Assembly: GCF_000003605.2 (NCBI RefSeq)
Contig: NW_003128865.1
Coordinates: 213,322 to 266,845 of the forward strand
Length of the DNA stretch: 53,524 nucleotides
Origin: Saccoglossus kowalevskii
Lineage: Eukaryota > Hemichordata > Enteropneusta > Harrimaniidae
Reading direction: 5' to 3'
Both the position numbers and the translations under genes were made by a program. Position 1 is the first letter of the stretch; the number at the start of each line of letters is the position of its first letter. Shown here piece after piece: positions 35,598-49,200 of the stretch. The notes beneath the pieces are model-generated. The model ran no database searches and was not told where the DNA came from. It saw only the letters and a list, made by a program, of their open reading frames with translations.

Positions 35598-36820
35598 TTT
35601 ATGGATGACATCCGCGCGTGCATTACTTTTCGCCTGTTCTAAAAAAAAAAAAAAAAAAAAAAAAATCTCTGACAAGTCTCCACAGATTGGTTTTCTGTCC
35701 GGAACTTGCCGACTCGTATTGTCGCAAAGCGCCAACTGTCGTAAAACTTATTTTGGACTACCTCAAAACCAAATTCCACGCAGTTAGATGCGTGTTACGT
35801 AAAGCGCAAAGACCTATGGGAAGGAGATTGTCTCAAAACATGCCAATTTTGTCATAAATGAATTTTGATCCAACATGGTGACCACAACACCAAAATACGT
35901 GAGCATAAAAGTTCAGAAATAAATGGGAGGGATTGTTGTGGACTGGTACGCAATTGACGTTGGCCAGGGAGATGTGACATTTACACAGCTATACGAGAGA
36001 TCAGTAGCGGCAAGCGAGTTTCGCCCAGACAACTTTAAGGACATATTGTTCAGAGCTGAGAGAAATGGGAGAGGAGTGGTTGTGTATGGTGGCCTAAAAG
36101 TCGGTCAGGCGACAAGTCAGTTCGGTTGCTTTGTCTGCATTGAAGTCGACAAAACTGCAACGAAAGCTCTTCGGCCGAAGTCCCCTTTCGGGTTGAAGAA
36201 AAGTTTATTATTTTTTTTTTCATTTTCTGATTCGGATAATTTGCTTGCACACACAGTCAGTAATAATTTGATAATATGACAAATTTTCATCAAGATACAT
36301 GTACATAATTTTCTGCATCCAAATTTGTGTTGACTCTCTGTTGGTGTTTATTTTTTCAATATCGAGCCTCTTTTAATTTGTTACATAGTTGAAGTAGTTC
36401 TAGAGCATTTGTGTATACACTTAGTCTATCTGAAGTGTCACTTTAAAAGCTGTAGTTTGAATGTCAAAGAAGTTTATTTCCAGGTTGCTGTTGACAAACT
36501 TATTGTTCATTTAATTAATTTTTTTTTCAATACAAAACAGTAAGTTTTTCTTTATTATTGAGTTGATGTGTATGCCATTGGCAAAGCTAACATCTGCCTT
36601 ATCCTCTAGCCTTTTCAAAATCAAAGGTGATGATACCTGTGACAGTAATACAGTACAAGATGTGTACATCAACATGTGCCTCCTACAAATAAAGATTTTT
36701 TTTTTCGTAATAACAGCTCCGTAGTCCTGTGGTTTTAGCAGCATTTTTTTTTGGCAGGATTTTTTTTTCCGCCCTCTCGCATTAGTGTTGGGGTCTTCAG
36801 AGGATGTCATCCATAAAATT
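35598..36820. repeat. Possible inverted-repeat-bounded element
   Basis: TTTTATGGATGACATCC at the left end recurs in reverse complement at the right end, each followed inward by an A-run (about 24 A at 35641). No target duplication is seen, so the ends may be two opposed copies of a short repeat, not one transposon. Confidence 0.35.
35923..36279 (+). CDS. Unrecognised 118-codon open frame in a GC-richer island
   Basis: Opens MGGIVVDWYAIDVGQGDVTF and has a balanced, protein-like composition for about 95 codons before running into a T-run. It lies in a 600-base patch richer in GC and CpG than its flanks. That patch is bracketed by an inverted pair of a 17-base sequence (about 35598-35614 and 36803-36819), so it may belong to a mobile element. 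No transposase motif is visible and no family is recognised. Confidence 0.3.
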   Translation: MGGIVVDWYAIDVGQGDVTFTQLYERSVAASEFRPDNFKDILFRAERNGRGVVVYGGLKVGQATSQFGCFVCIEVDKTATKALRPKSPFGLKKSLLFFFSFSDSDNLLAHTVSNNLII

Positions 36821-37604
36821 AAATCAGTGTGGCCTTACCCAATAGCATTGTCACATCTTTTTTTTGTTTTAGGTAGTGAAGTATGGTGATAAATCACTGT
36901 ATTTAGAGGTTGTTTTAATACCGGGGTAGAATCAATATTAAAAAAAAAAATACTGGAGGTCTCAAGAGATTTCTCTAGGACGTGCCCAAATATGTTTTGC
37001 GCCACCAACGTCAAGTATGGGAGTTACTTATTACCTACTTATCATCACCACCATCACCACTGGAATCACAATGGTAACAAAACTGTTCTGCGTAGTAGCC
37101 CTTTTCTGCTCTTTTAAGAACAGTTGTAAAAACATTTGTGTGTTTTTGGTATTTATTATACTTGGTCTTATTTAACCCAACTTTTAAAAAAACATTTGTT
37201 ACATATTTCACTGAATTTTGACATCAGTCTCCAATAAATCGTCATTAGTGTTGATAGTCTTATTTGATGCCTAGTCGCCAGAGAGAAAATACTTTAAAAT
37301 ATTGAATATGTTGTATAATGAACTGAAATATCGGTAGTAATAACACCAACGTGTATGGTCAATAGTGTTGATACTAAAGTTAGTTTTAAAAGTGTGTTCA
37401 TTGATGTATTGTTGTAAAATTATCTGAGTTTGTTTGTATATTGACTTTTTGCAACATCAACTTTTGAGCTTGGGTTGGCACATCATTCTATCAAGCTATT
37501 TTCAAATCCATTCCGATATTAAAAATTCAGATCAGTGTTTCAACTTCTCTCTTGCATTAGTTTGACCGAATAGTTTTGATTTTCGCTGTGTCAGGTTCCT
37601 ATTA

Positions 37605-37735
37605 AAGTGGGGGAAACATTACCTGCGCATATGGCAAACGACCATAGCGTGTCGCTGTTCACAAACAAGGTCTATCCATGGGCCTTTCCGTTTTATCGTC
37701 GCTTGGGACTCAAATCCGTATATGTGTGCGGTAAT
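37605..37735 (+). repeat. Dispersed repeat, copy 1
   Basis: CCTGCGCAT, CCATAGCGTGTC, AAACAAG and TTATCGTCGCTTGG occur here in the same order and spacing as in the reverse complement of 47270-47410. Overall identity is about 75%. The flank to about 37900 is CpG-bearing and may belong to the same element. Confidence 0.55.
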
Positions 37736-39150
37736 ACTCCGTAGTTTCTTCTTCTTCTTGTAAATGTCGTTACGAGTCCGCCTACCATTGAAGAGGACGA
37801 TGATTGGACAGTGCCTTCTGTGTGAACCCTTTGTCTTAAACTGATATTTCTGGTCCGAAGAAGTTCCTACACTACGACGTAATCATCCCATATTTAAAGT
37901 TTTATTTCTTTTCTTATTACCAATTTGATCCAAGTTTTTTTTATTTCCCTTCGTCAGTGAGTCCCAGTTTTAATATTTTCTAGAATGCTTAGTGATGTGT
38001 GTTTGCATCCAGGCATGTGACATTTTTTTGACGAAATAAAACTAATATAATGAGGGTGATTTATTGTAATTTCACTCTGAGGTAGAACGAATGAGTGGAG
38101 GTGGGAGGCTTTTGATAAATAAATCGAGTGCGTAAAATGAAACCTCAAATTCAGTTGTGTGCCAAAAATGACTGATTTGGACACTTATCTTTCAAATATA
38201 CCAAACATATCGTACATTTTATATATGCAATCGGCAAAGTTTACTATTTACTATACTATATTGTAATACTTATACAAGCGTAGGGTGTGAATAGTGAGAA
38301 CAATCTTACAAACGTTCTGTAACATTCCCTCCAACTATTTTCTACTGTTATATGAATATACTGCGCCCTCAATTGTATTATTAGGACACACCGACGTGTT
38401 CAATGTGTGTCGACGTACTACATTGTTTGTTTACTTACATTTCTAGCGCGCGCCCGAAATAAAATGAATCTTTGCGTATACCAAAAAGCTGTCAATTACT
38501 GCCATTGTGCATTATTGGTACTTTCCATTTTGTAAAACAAAAGATCACTGTGTGTCCGAATATATTACATATTTTCACATTAGTAGATAAATCAGTCAAG
38601 TCCAAGTCAAAGCTCTATGTACATGAAATGTTCACACATTTATGTTACACAAATGTGATACGATCGATGAACACAAATTTATGTCTACAATTTCAATACG
38701 TCGGTGTGCGTTGTTCGCGACGTGAATCCCGTAGTATATCCAGCGTGTATTACACGTTTCCACGTTGCTGAGCCTTGAAAGTTTAAATAGACACATGTAT
38801 TTCATAAAAGTATAAAATATGTCTTGTAACTAGAGTGAGTCCTCGTGCTCTTCCTCCAACCCATCCTACGTATAACTAAAATAATGAATAAGTTACTTTG
38901 TATGATATTGTGTGAGGGCAAAGACAAACAAATAAATCCTAAAAATATATTGCAAATAAAATAATGACCCTCTCTATCAACTAACTCTACCCAGAGCAGA
39001 AAAAAATGGTGTTCTATCTAACAAATTTAGGATACATTTTGAGTATTTCTGGGTGTTATTCTTTAGCCGGTTCGAGTGGGCTAGCCTTAGTTTGTTTTTT
39101 GTTTTGTGAGTTTATTTTTATTTGGTGAGGGCGTGCTTCTTTAGCTTTGT

Positions 39151-39381
39151 CTATTGTGTTTTGAGTAAAGATGATTCTTTTCCTTCTATTAACTGTTGGC
39201 CTTCAGTTGTATGGACAAATGGTTTTTTAAAAGTTACGTACACGATATTTCGTAGAGATTGATTACTGTTATAGTTGCTTGGTGTCCTAGAATCACTTTC
39301 TTCATTGAGAACTTGAGTCCCGATTGTATTTTGCCAGACTGAAAGAATTGCAAGGTTATTAGCTTGGTCTTTGATATTCAT
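39151..39381 (-). CDS. Unrecognised 76-residue open frame behind a TATA box
   Basis: ATG at 39381-39379 opens MNIKDQANNLAILSVWQNTI and ends at TAG, hydrophilic throughout with no signal peptide or membrane segment. About 85-90 bases upstream on the same strand is CCTATATAAAGG (39465-39476), a near-ideal TATA box. The open frame extends upstream of this ATG to 39420 without a stop. No family is recognised. The frame length could arise by chance in DNA of this size; the promoter match is what raises it. Confidence 0.28.
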   Translation of the reverse strand: MNIKDQANNLAILSVWQNTIGTQVLNEESDSRTPSNYNSNQSLRNIVYVTFKKPFVHTTEGQQLIEGKESSLLKTQ

Positions 39382-39466
39382 TTGTGCGCTATAAAGTGTA
39401 CTCACAAGTTTGCCGTTCACTTAATCAGTTGAAATGGATGGTTGGTGGTGTAAATTGTATCTGGCC

Positions 39467-39474
39467 TTTATATA
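39467..39474 (-). promoter_or_regulatory. TATA box (TATATAAA) on the - strand
   Basis: Sits inside the 12-base CCTATATAAAGG and faces the short open frame starting at 39381. Initiation would be expected near 39435-39440. Confidence 0.35.
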
Positions 39475-40991
39475 GGATTATATAGTACGTCTATTTAAAC
39501 TATTAAATCCAGAAAAAAAAATCTATAAAACAAAATATCAATTAGTTAGACATTAAAATAGGCAGTCTGATTATAACTTTTTCTATTTTGCCACTGCAAA
39601 ATATATTTTGAAAATTTAGAAAACAATATATAGAATTCACAGAGAATGTTGATGAATGATGTTTTTGTAACGTTGAATTGTGTTTATGTTTCGTAATTTT
39701 AAATGTTCCACGTTACGGATTGGCCTATAATTGAAAGGCTATCATGGTTTGTGTACGTAGATTGGTTGGTTGGTTCGATATCAATGGTTCTGCTAAGTTG
39801 AAAAATAATAGGTTTTGCGACGCGGGCTATGTAGTTTTTGTACCAACAAGATACGACGAGTATTTAACTGTTGTGTGCATACAGTATAGGGAGGCAGGCG
39901 AAGATTTGAAATTCTTGGTATTCACTTTCAGTAAAAATTACGAATACAATAATTGCGAGAAGAGAACACATCGCCAGAAAAATATCATACCGCGAAGGAA
40001 AAACTCAAGAGAAAACTCAAGCAGGCAGAAAATGCAAGCAGAACAAACATGTCTGAAGAAGGAAAATATATTCGCGAGGAGAAAAAGAAAACGTATTTCG
40101 AGGAGAAACAACTTATACATCTACTAATATAACAAAGAGACGGTCTGCAACATCATTCTAATTATATTGACATGATACAATGTAAGATGCAAACTACCAC
40201 ACGAATGTTTTACTAATTGTATTTTTTTAAATAATCTGATGCACTGAATATACGTGATTGACGAAACTTGAAGATAATTTTTTGCTGAAGTGACCATGCC
40301 AGCACTAATCCTACATTATGATTGGTGTAATCACTGACGTACATAGACTACTAGTCTACTACAACTAGCCTTTGTTTTCATTTGAACTGTCATTGGGAAT
40401 TGAGAAATTGAATGATGACTATATTTAATAAATGCACTTTCTTAACCAATATATGAATACACAACTTAAGTTCTTTGTATGATCGTGACGTATACAGGCT
40501 TAGCGCTAAGTATTATGCGTATATGAAGCCACTTAGGCGAGTGTTTTAAATTTAAACACCGACCACATGACTGACCTGTTTAGCTGATGCAAATATTATG
40601 GTTTCTGATATTCTGATATTAACACACAACTTCCAAACACAATATTGTTGCTTTTCTTATTATAACCGTTATTTATAAGTCATATATACTTACTTTAATA
40701 TATCATGCGTAGACAATGAGTCTTGTACCACCTACTTATCTTATAAATTTTGTGGTTTTCAAACTTCGATTGCACGCTTACCGTTCCAATGATCATATCC
40801 CACGATTTACTGTGTTGGCTGAAAATAATTTTTATAAGTGTTATTTATCTTGCTTTATGTGACCATAGGCCTGATTGCCAGTGGTAAAATCTATCACCGT
40901 TTTAAATTGATTTGTGGTCAAAATTATTGATTCTTCAAGTTGTTGGTATCATTAGTGCTCTATTTTTAGTGGGTGTGTTGGTATGAAATAA

Positions 40992-41138
40992 GTACTTCCA
41001 TGCGGAAAATTCTTACTTACAGAGAAGTAAACCAGTCAGAGTACTTCCATATGAAAAATTCATATTTACAGAGGAGTAAACCAGTCAGAGTACTTCCGTG
41101 TTGAAAATTGACACTTACAGATGAGTAAATCAGTGCGA
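40992..41138. repeat. Three tandem 49-bp units
   Basis: GTACTTCCATGCGGAAAATT starts at 40992 and recurs with changes at 41041 and 41090, each followed by a TTACAGAGGAGTAAACCAGT-like half. About 80% identical. Confidence 0.8.
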
Positions 41139-43197
41139 ACGAGATACGCATTTACATATAAGTTATTAACTGGCAAAATTAATATCATGTTTACCAGCAA
41201 CACATGGAAACGATTGTAATTTTCAAATTCAATTACAGAGCAAATTTAGGTGGATTACATGATTCACAGTTTGTACCATGTTTGAACATAATTAGTTACA
41301 GCAAGCTAAATATTAAGCAAACATGCACGTAATGAAAAAAATGACCGTCATTTAGTCATAGTTATTCGAAGATAATTAATATGCACCTGCAATCAAATGT
41401 AGAACATACTGAGTGTTATTAAAATCAGCAATTCATCCACAAATCGCCAACAGTCACAAATACCAAAGGAAAAACAAGCTACAAGGTATTCGGTAAGTAT
41501 TTTCGAGAAACGGGTTATTACAGCTTCAAATGTGTTTTTGTCTTTTTGAGTGAACACAAATGGCCAACATCAATTAGTTTAAATAGACATGCATACTTGT
41601 ACGGATCACACACAACCATCCTAAATCAATTGACGTATATAGGTTTCCATTATGTTTTGTCATTCTACCGATCAAATCCAACTTAGTGCAGTGCGTATTT
41701 TAATTGGATTAATCCATCTTTGTGTGTTTAAAAAATGAATTTCACCTTCTCAAGTCAATCCAAATTAGAGACGCATGGGTGTATATGTATAGACAGTTAT
41801 CTACCATTATGCGTAAACACAAATAACTTTACACCGATATACCCTTGTTCTTTGGTCCCAATCACAACAGAGACGATAACAGGTGTAAACAATTTGAGTT
41901 GAATGATAAGCTAGAACAGTACAATGCCATGTGACCTACTACTACGCGAACTTTCCAGGCACTTTATGAGCTGAGTTACTATTATCACTGTCATACCCAC
42001 ATTAATAATAATGAATGTTTTAACTAGAACAGTGTTTGTAACTATTTATGTTGGAACACTAATCTCAAATTACATATACAGAGTATTGTGCAAGTTTTCA
42101 GTATTTTGAATTTTATGTTGGGATGTGTTTGATTTATGCTTCTTGTATACATGTTTATAATACTAATTCATTTTTGCAGATTGTTAGATTACATTCATAG
42201 TTTTAATTTGGAAAGCTCATCTGAATACATAAAAGAACATGCCTTCTATTTAAGATTTGATAGTATATTGATATTTTTAGTACTTTTCATCACGCTTTTA
42301 AATAAAGAAATAAATGATAAATAAATAAATAACACGCCATCTTTGAAATGGTGACACGAAATATAAGAACAGAACATAGAAAGGAGAATGTCGGTGGAAA
42401 GTGAGGCGTTGTACTGCGTGTTGTCGCTCTTGGACCCTGATTCGAACTTTCTAATCATTAACGTCACATACCACATTCATATAAAACCAAGTATTCATGG
42501 TCAATATCACGTATTCAGGTAATAACATAGTAATAGCAGTGAAACACACCTGAGGTGAACTAATATAAGTAAAGGCAAATTACGAACAAATAAACACGCA
42601 CACACGAGATTTGAGCACCAACATACTGTACTAAATCTGTTATGAAGAAGTTGCATAGAGTACAAATCACCATAATAACTGAAATAAAATCAATTTGTAA
42701 TTTCACGTGTAAACGTGAAGTAACTTTTTGATGCAACGATTTTTGTCAATTATAAATAAATTGAGGTAGAATTTTTTGCCAATGAAACCAAACATATTAG
42801 ATGCGATATTGACTAGCAACCACCGATAATTATTTGTAAACTGTGCACTGAATATTTGTCAGTGGGACCCTCGTTGTTTTTATTGTGTGGTGAAAACAAT
42901 AGAGAACAATAAGCTATTTTTATGGAAGAACAATTCTTCATCTTCGTGTATGACATCCGTATATGAATGCTACCAAGCAACCATTGTATTCTGACAAAAA
43001 GACAATTAACTGAGTCTGTATTTGATTTGTTCATGGATTTATTACGTACATACCAACTTTTGAATTTGTAGTACGATCATAAAGTTAAGGGGGCTATAGA
43101 ACAGTATTGGTGATTTATTAAGGTTCTCGTTACTTGTGGATGGGCAATGCCTGCGAAACGTTGACGCTACACTGAAGTTGCTCTGAACGAGTTAGAT

Positions 43198-43258
43198 ATG
43201 TGGAAGAGAGTGTTGCAATGGCTTGTTTCTCTGATTCTGGTACACCACGCAATGTGCG
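43198..43258 (+). CDS. Cadherin-like gene exon 1: signal peptide
   Basis: Encodes MWKRVLQWLVSLILVHHAMC and one base of the next codon, ending at G|GTAAGT (phase 1). Basic n-region, hydrophobic core and small residues before the likely cleavage point fit a secretory signal. A five-codon upstream ORF (ATG at 43147) precedes it. The ATG is chosen because it begins the signal peptide and its frame fits the next exon. Confidence 0.8.
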
Positions 43259-46200
43259 GTAAGTATAAATAAAATAACTTTGTCTTAGGAGATTTAGGTT
43301 TAGGTTTAGGTTTTTCGTAATGAATTCATGATCTTTTAGATCGAACATAAAACAAAACGTTGTAACTTTACATAAGAATTAGTGCATTATTGCTGCCACC
43401 AAATTTCGTTTAATTTATTATAATTTTTATGCTCAGAGAGATAAATGCTATCAGAGATAATGACCCACCCACCTGGGCAAAAACTATGGAGTTTAGTATA
43501 GATAACATACACATGAATTGCGAATGTGTATATTGGTTAAAGGCTGATGTGTTCGATGGACGTGACTAAACCTAGGGATTGAAGTAAATACAATATTGAT
43601 TGTCCCGAAATAAATTTAGTCATTTCTGATTTTCGGTTTGGGAGGGAACATCCACAGACGATATTATAATCAGTAACCCGTTGAGTGGCTGGAATCGTAT
43701 TTACATGGGACCCCCCAAATGACTTGAATTGAATGCCAGAATGTAGTTAAACGAAGCGTCCACATGAAATCTGGTACAGATTGTTCATAGTATTGTGAGT
43801 TTGTTTATGAGTAAAAACGCCACAGTTGTGGTAAGTATTTTGATAACGCGCGATTATCGACTTATAACAGGACGAATTAAGGGACTCGGAAAGCAAGCTT
43901 TGCTTTTACTATGTGCAGTATTGAATAAAAGCTCTGACATTTGCTCGTTAATACTTCTACGTGACATCGCAAAACAGTATTCTAATACGTGTAATTGCTT
44001 TTACCCGAATCAACAATGTTTAAGGCGTTATGTGTGCATCTGTCTGAAGTGCGTGCTCGGGATCAACCTAGGGCGTGGATAACGAAGATTCAAAACTTTT
44101 CTTAACCCAAATGTGACAAATTTGTAAAGAAAAGTGTGATATTTACATATCATTTGATATTTGTGTATAGTAGCATAAGTATATAAACAATTGACAGTGC
44201 TTATAATGGTAAACGCCACAGTTTTGAACAGCATCTTGGAAAAAGCAGTTGGCTAATTGCGATACCCAACATATACAACAACTAAAATGATAAAATGACA
44301 GATTTATCTAGAATTTCATTTACATTCATATGAATGCTATTATGAAAGCAATGCAATACATAGTACAGTAGCGGACTACACATATTATAATAATATATAA
44401 TAATTGGTTTTATATGTATGTGGTTGGGATGTTAGAGGTTCCGCTCACGCATGTTTACCCATTCACTGAAAAGGCGTGTTTATTAGAAGCAACGTTTTGG
44501 GGTTGGTGACTGAGACATACTGAGTCGCTTTGATTTAGTTATGAGTTCAAATATCATATGTTCGTGGTCGACAGACCAACATGAATTAATATTTCTCCGT
44601 TCTCAGCACTGAATTTAGGAAATATGGGAAGTGCCATTACACTTTATGTTACTGACACAGACCCTGATGGTTTCGTAATATTCAATGATCTCCGAGCACA
44701 AGGGGCTGGTGGGCAAGCTATATATTGGTTCTACATTGGCACCGTAACTCCAGACCTGTCTCCAGATCCATATCCATTCGCAATTGAACAGGGTAAGACA
44801 ATTATACGTATATTTCACGTCAACGATTCAACACAAATCATACTATCAAAATTACATCATGTATTATTCCGTTAAAAGGACCTGCTTCTTTGGAAAATAC
44901 TGGTAAGATAGTTGCAGTGGTTCCCCCCGGCTTTGATCCAACCATTGGACAATACATATTTGACGTTGTGGTAGAAAACCAGGCCAATGGTGACACAGTT
45001 ACTGCTGTTGTAACTCTAGAAGTTACTCTTGCTCCAGTATTCCTTGAAATCCCTGATAATGCTACCATTGGCGAGTTCGCAGCAGCGCCTCAAACAATAG
45101 CCACAGCAACAGCGATGGATGCCGACGGGCAAGCAAGTGATATAACGTTTACCATTGCTAGTTCAAATCCGATTGGTGCTCCGTTTCAAATTGGTCCAGT
45201 TACAGTCATTGGGAATAACGCGGTGCTAGGTCAGTATGTTATTTAATCTGTGCATCATTACACAAGTTCTAACTAAATGATATCTATAGGAGAAAGTCGT
45301 TATATAAATGGATGAATACATTTTGTCGAAATGGTGATATAGTGTCTTTATTTTATGAGTGATATTTATTAACATATTGATAACAATCATTTGCAGAAAT
45401 CCAGAATATCGATCTCCCTGGCCTTGACTATGAAACTGGACCAATCGTTTATGAGTTAGTCATCGAGGCAGCAGATTTAACAGGGGGTACAAGAAGTTCT
45501 ACATTAACTGTCCACGTTTTAGACGAAAGGGAGCCAATATTGATAACCAATTTACCAGATTCGATCGAGATATCTGAATCTGTGTTTGGGAGTATATTTT
45601 CAGCTGAGTGGGATCCACCAGACGATCCGGTATGGATGTTATCTACCTCGCCGGCCAATGGTCCATTTATTATCGACGCAACAGGTATTGTTTCTCTTCT
45701 CCACACTCGGATACTAGACGTTCACTATGTCCATTACTAAAGGCAATTATAGTCAAGTCAATAGCATAGCTCTGGCAGTATGCAATGATTCCAATGACAA
45801 ACAAGAATACGTTTTTATAATGAGTGCATAATTTCTATACGGTTATTTACAGCAAGTCTCAGAAATATTGGGGCAGTAAATTTGCAAACTCGCTAGCAAA
45901 TTTGTGGCGTGAATATCTTGGTAAAACGAGATCATTTTATTGTTTTTGTTCATGATTGATGGCCATAACAGGGGTTTGTATGGACCATATTTGAGTGTGC
46001 CTGATCTAATGAATAAACTAAATTTACTAATTAAAAAGTGCTAAAAATGTGCAACATTAGAAAATACACTTCTTATTTGTATGCTGCTTTCCATTGAATT
46101 AATTGCCCACTTTGCTTTGAAAATTAGAATTAACGACCACTTACTGTTCTTCTCTGTAGGGTCGGTGAGTGTAGTGTCTCCGGGATTGAGATACCAAGAG

Positions 46201-49200
46201 CAAGCCACTTGGGATATAACCGTTTTCGTTGGCGATGAAGAAGGATTTACAGATGATCAGGTGTTACACGTCACGTTGTTACCTAACCTAGGACCTGAAA
46301 TCACCAACCTGGACGATACTATACAGATTAGTGAAATGAGTGCAGGAGGAACAGATATTTTTGTTGTACAAGCTGTGGATAATGAAGGAGATGACTTTTA
46401 CTGTGTCATGTTTGCCAATCCAAATGATGGTAACTTTGGGTTTACCTCGTCCAGTAAGTATATAATTTGATATTAGAAGCCAAACTTTCAAATGCCGCAC
46501 CTTTAAATTCACTATATCAAAAAAGCAAATACTGAAATAAGATTAATTTATGGGTGCATACAAGTTTCCGATCAATACATAATTAAACAGATGATATACG
46601 ATGAGATGAAAGTGTAACATATTACTATACATAATACAGTTTGTCGTTACATCAACATTTACATTGCCAGAATTATAGTAACTGTTGTATGCAATTATCG
46701 CATGTATTTGCTAACAATTATCCTCTCTTTTAACACAGCTAATTCTATCTACGTCATCAACTCCCCTGTTCTGGATTATGAAACTGTGGATGAATATACC
46801 TTGAGTGTAACGTGTCATGACCTAGGCCATGCCACCATTAGTGCTGGCACACCTAAAGTATTGACTGTACAGATCACTGACGAGAATGAAGCACCGATAA
46901 TAACTAACTTACCGGCGTCGGTTATCATACCTGAAGACGCCTTCAATTTGGCATCTATTTTCGAAACGGATGGTTTTGATGTCGACGGCAATCCTCTGCA
47001 TTTTACTCTAACAGTTACTCCTCCCTCCGGTCAGGGGAAGTTCTCTGTAGCTGATACAAGTACGTGTTATTTGTGTAAATGAAAACTATTCACCTATAGT
47101 TGCCATATATACTATAAAATCCTCCTGCTGGATTCCAAGACACTGTAGTTTGTTTTAAAGAGCGGTGACCGTCGCTCAGCGCGACTTGTAAACAAACCAT
47201 CTAAACCTCGCTATGGGGCCCGTATCGAACAGAACGCGGTGCCACGATCACGGCGTTTTAAAGCGGTGGGTTGTCAACTGCGCACGCGCGGGAATAGAGT
47301 ACCAAGCGACGATAACAACACACGCTAAAAACGCTCATGGGTAGACGCTTGTTTATAAACAATGACACGCTATGGCCATCTGACGAATGCGCAGGTTACG
47401 ACTCGAATGTATCGGAAAACATGAGAGTTATGTCAATGTTTATTCTTCAAATTATGTCTGTGAACAGGGTAAGGTACTGCACGCGAATGTCTGCGTTTAG
47501 GACACATAGTAAATATTTATTTATGACCACTATAAATAATTTGTGTCATTAAAATTAAAATTCCAGGCACTTGGCTGAATCAAGATGGCCGCCTTTTTGT
47601 AATTTAACGATGTGTTCGCGTAAATTATTAGTTGAAGTATCACAACCTACTGAAATTAGCTAGAGCTAATATATTGATGCAGTGATAGAAGCAACCATCG
47701 TAGATGATATATTTATAATGATATAACTATATTGTTGTGAGAAGGTAGAGAGGACAGGAAAGGAAAAGTAACCCATTTTGGCGGCACATCACGTATGCCC
47801 AGCGCCACTATATTTAGAGACTTAATGGATACGGTACCCTTTACAATTAAAGGCCAATAAAGATTTATTTTGTGTTGGGTTCATCTGCTCGATCATATAT
47901 TTGCAGTCATTCAGGCAGATATAGCTACATGTTTTTTTGTTATTAAATTTCGATACTTTCGACTGAGACAATATGTTCTCTTCAGTTCTATAATTCCGGT
48001 CTAGATGCCAGTAGGTGGCAATCCTCAATGATCCAAGTATACATAGTTGGTGGTGCCTCAATGGTCCCGGTGAGCACATTGGATGCCAGTGGGTGGCTCC
48101 TCAATGGTTCTGGTGAGCATAGTGGATGCCAGTTGGTGGCTCCTCAATGGTTCTGGTGAGCACAGTGGATGACAGTGGGTGGTTCCTCAATGGTTCTGGT
48201 GAGCATAGTGGATGCCAGTGGGTGGCTCCTCAATGGTCCCGGTGATCATATTGGATGCCAGTGGGTGGCTCCTCAATGGTTCTGGGGAGCATAGTGGATG
48301 CCAGTGGGTGGCTCCTGAATGGTTCTGATGAGCATAGTGGATGCTAGTGGGTGGCTCCTCAATGATTCTGGGGAGCATAGTGGATGCCAGTGGGTGGTTC
48401 CTCAATGGTTCTGATGAGCATAGTGGATGCTAGTGGGTGGCTCCTCAATGATTCTGGGGAGCATAGTGGTGCCAGTGGGTGGCTCCTCAATGATTCTGGG
48501 GAGCATAGTGGATGCCAGTGGGTGGCTCCTCAATGGTCCTGGTGATCATATTGGATGCCAGTGGGTGGCTCCTCAATGGTTCTGATGAGCATAGTGGATG
48601 CCAGTTGGTGGCTCCTCAATGATTCTGGGGAGTATAGTGGATGCCAGTTGGTGGCTCCTCAAAGGTTCTGGTGAAATAATGGTTCTGATGAGCATAGTGG
48701 ATGCCAGTGGGCGGCTCCTCAATGATTCTGGTGAACACAGTACATGCCAGTTGGTGGCTCTTCAAAGGTTCTGGTGAAATAATGGTTCTGATGAGCATAG
48801 TGGATGCCAGTGGGTGGCTCCTCAATAATTCTGGTGAACAAGGTGGATGTCAGTGGGTTGATCCTCAATGGTTCTGGTGAACATATTGGATGCCAGTGGG
48901 TGGCTCCTCAATGGTTCCGGTGACCATATTGGATGCCAGTGGGTGGCTCCTCAATGGTTCTGGTAACCATATTGGATGCCAGTGGGTGGCTCCTCAATGG
49001 TTCTGGTGAGCATATTGGATGCCAGTGTGTGGTTCCTCAATGATTCTGGTGAGCATATTGGATGCCAGTGGGTGGCTCCTTAATGGTTCTGGTGAGCATA
49101 TTGGATGCCAGTGGGTGGCTCCTCAATGGTTCTGGTGATCATATTGGATGCCAGTGGGTGGTTCCTCAATGGTCCCGGTGAGCATAGTCGATGTTCGTTG

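Larger units (their letters stand above)
36821..43197. other. Interval between MAX and the cadherin-like gene
   Basis: Mostly AT-rich and without recognised exons, apart from the repeats and the TATA-led open frame listed separately. A 127-codon + strand frame (39744-40127) ends in an A-rich Lys/Arg stretch. A second frame over the same A-rich part is also open, so this looks compositional. Confidence 0.45.

Noticed and set aside
39744-40127. 127-codon frame with a Lys/Arg-rich end
   Set aside because: The last 60 codons are A-rich and a second frame over the same bases is open too, so composition explains it. No start-region, domain or splice support was seen.
43795-44082. 95-codon frame in intron 1 of the cadherin-like gene as an extra exon
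   Set aside because: It is not cadherin-like, and exons 1 and 2 already join in the right phase with good splice sites.
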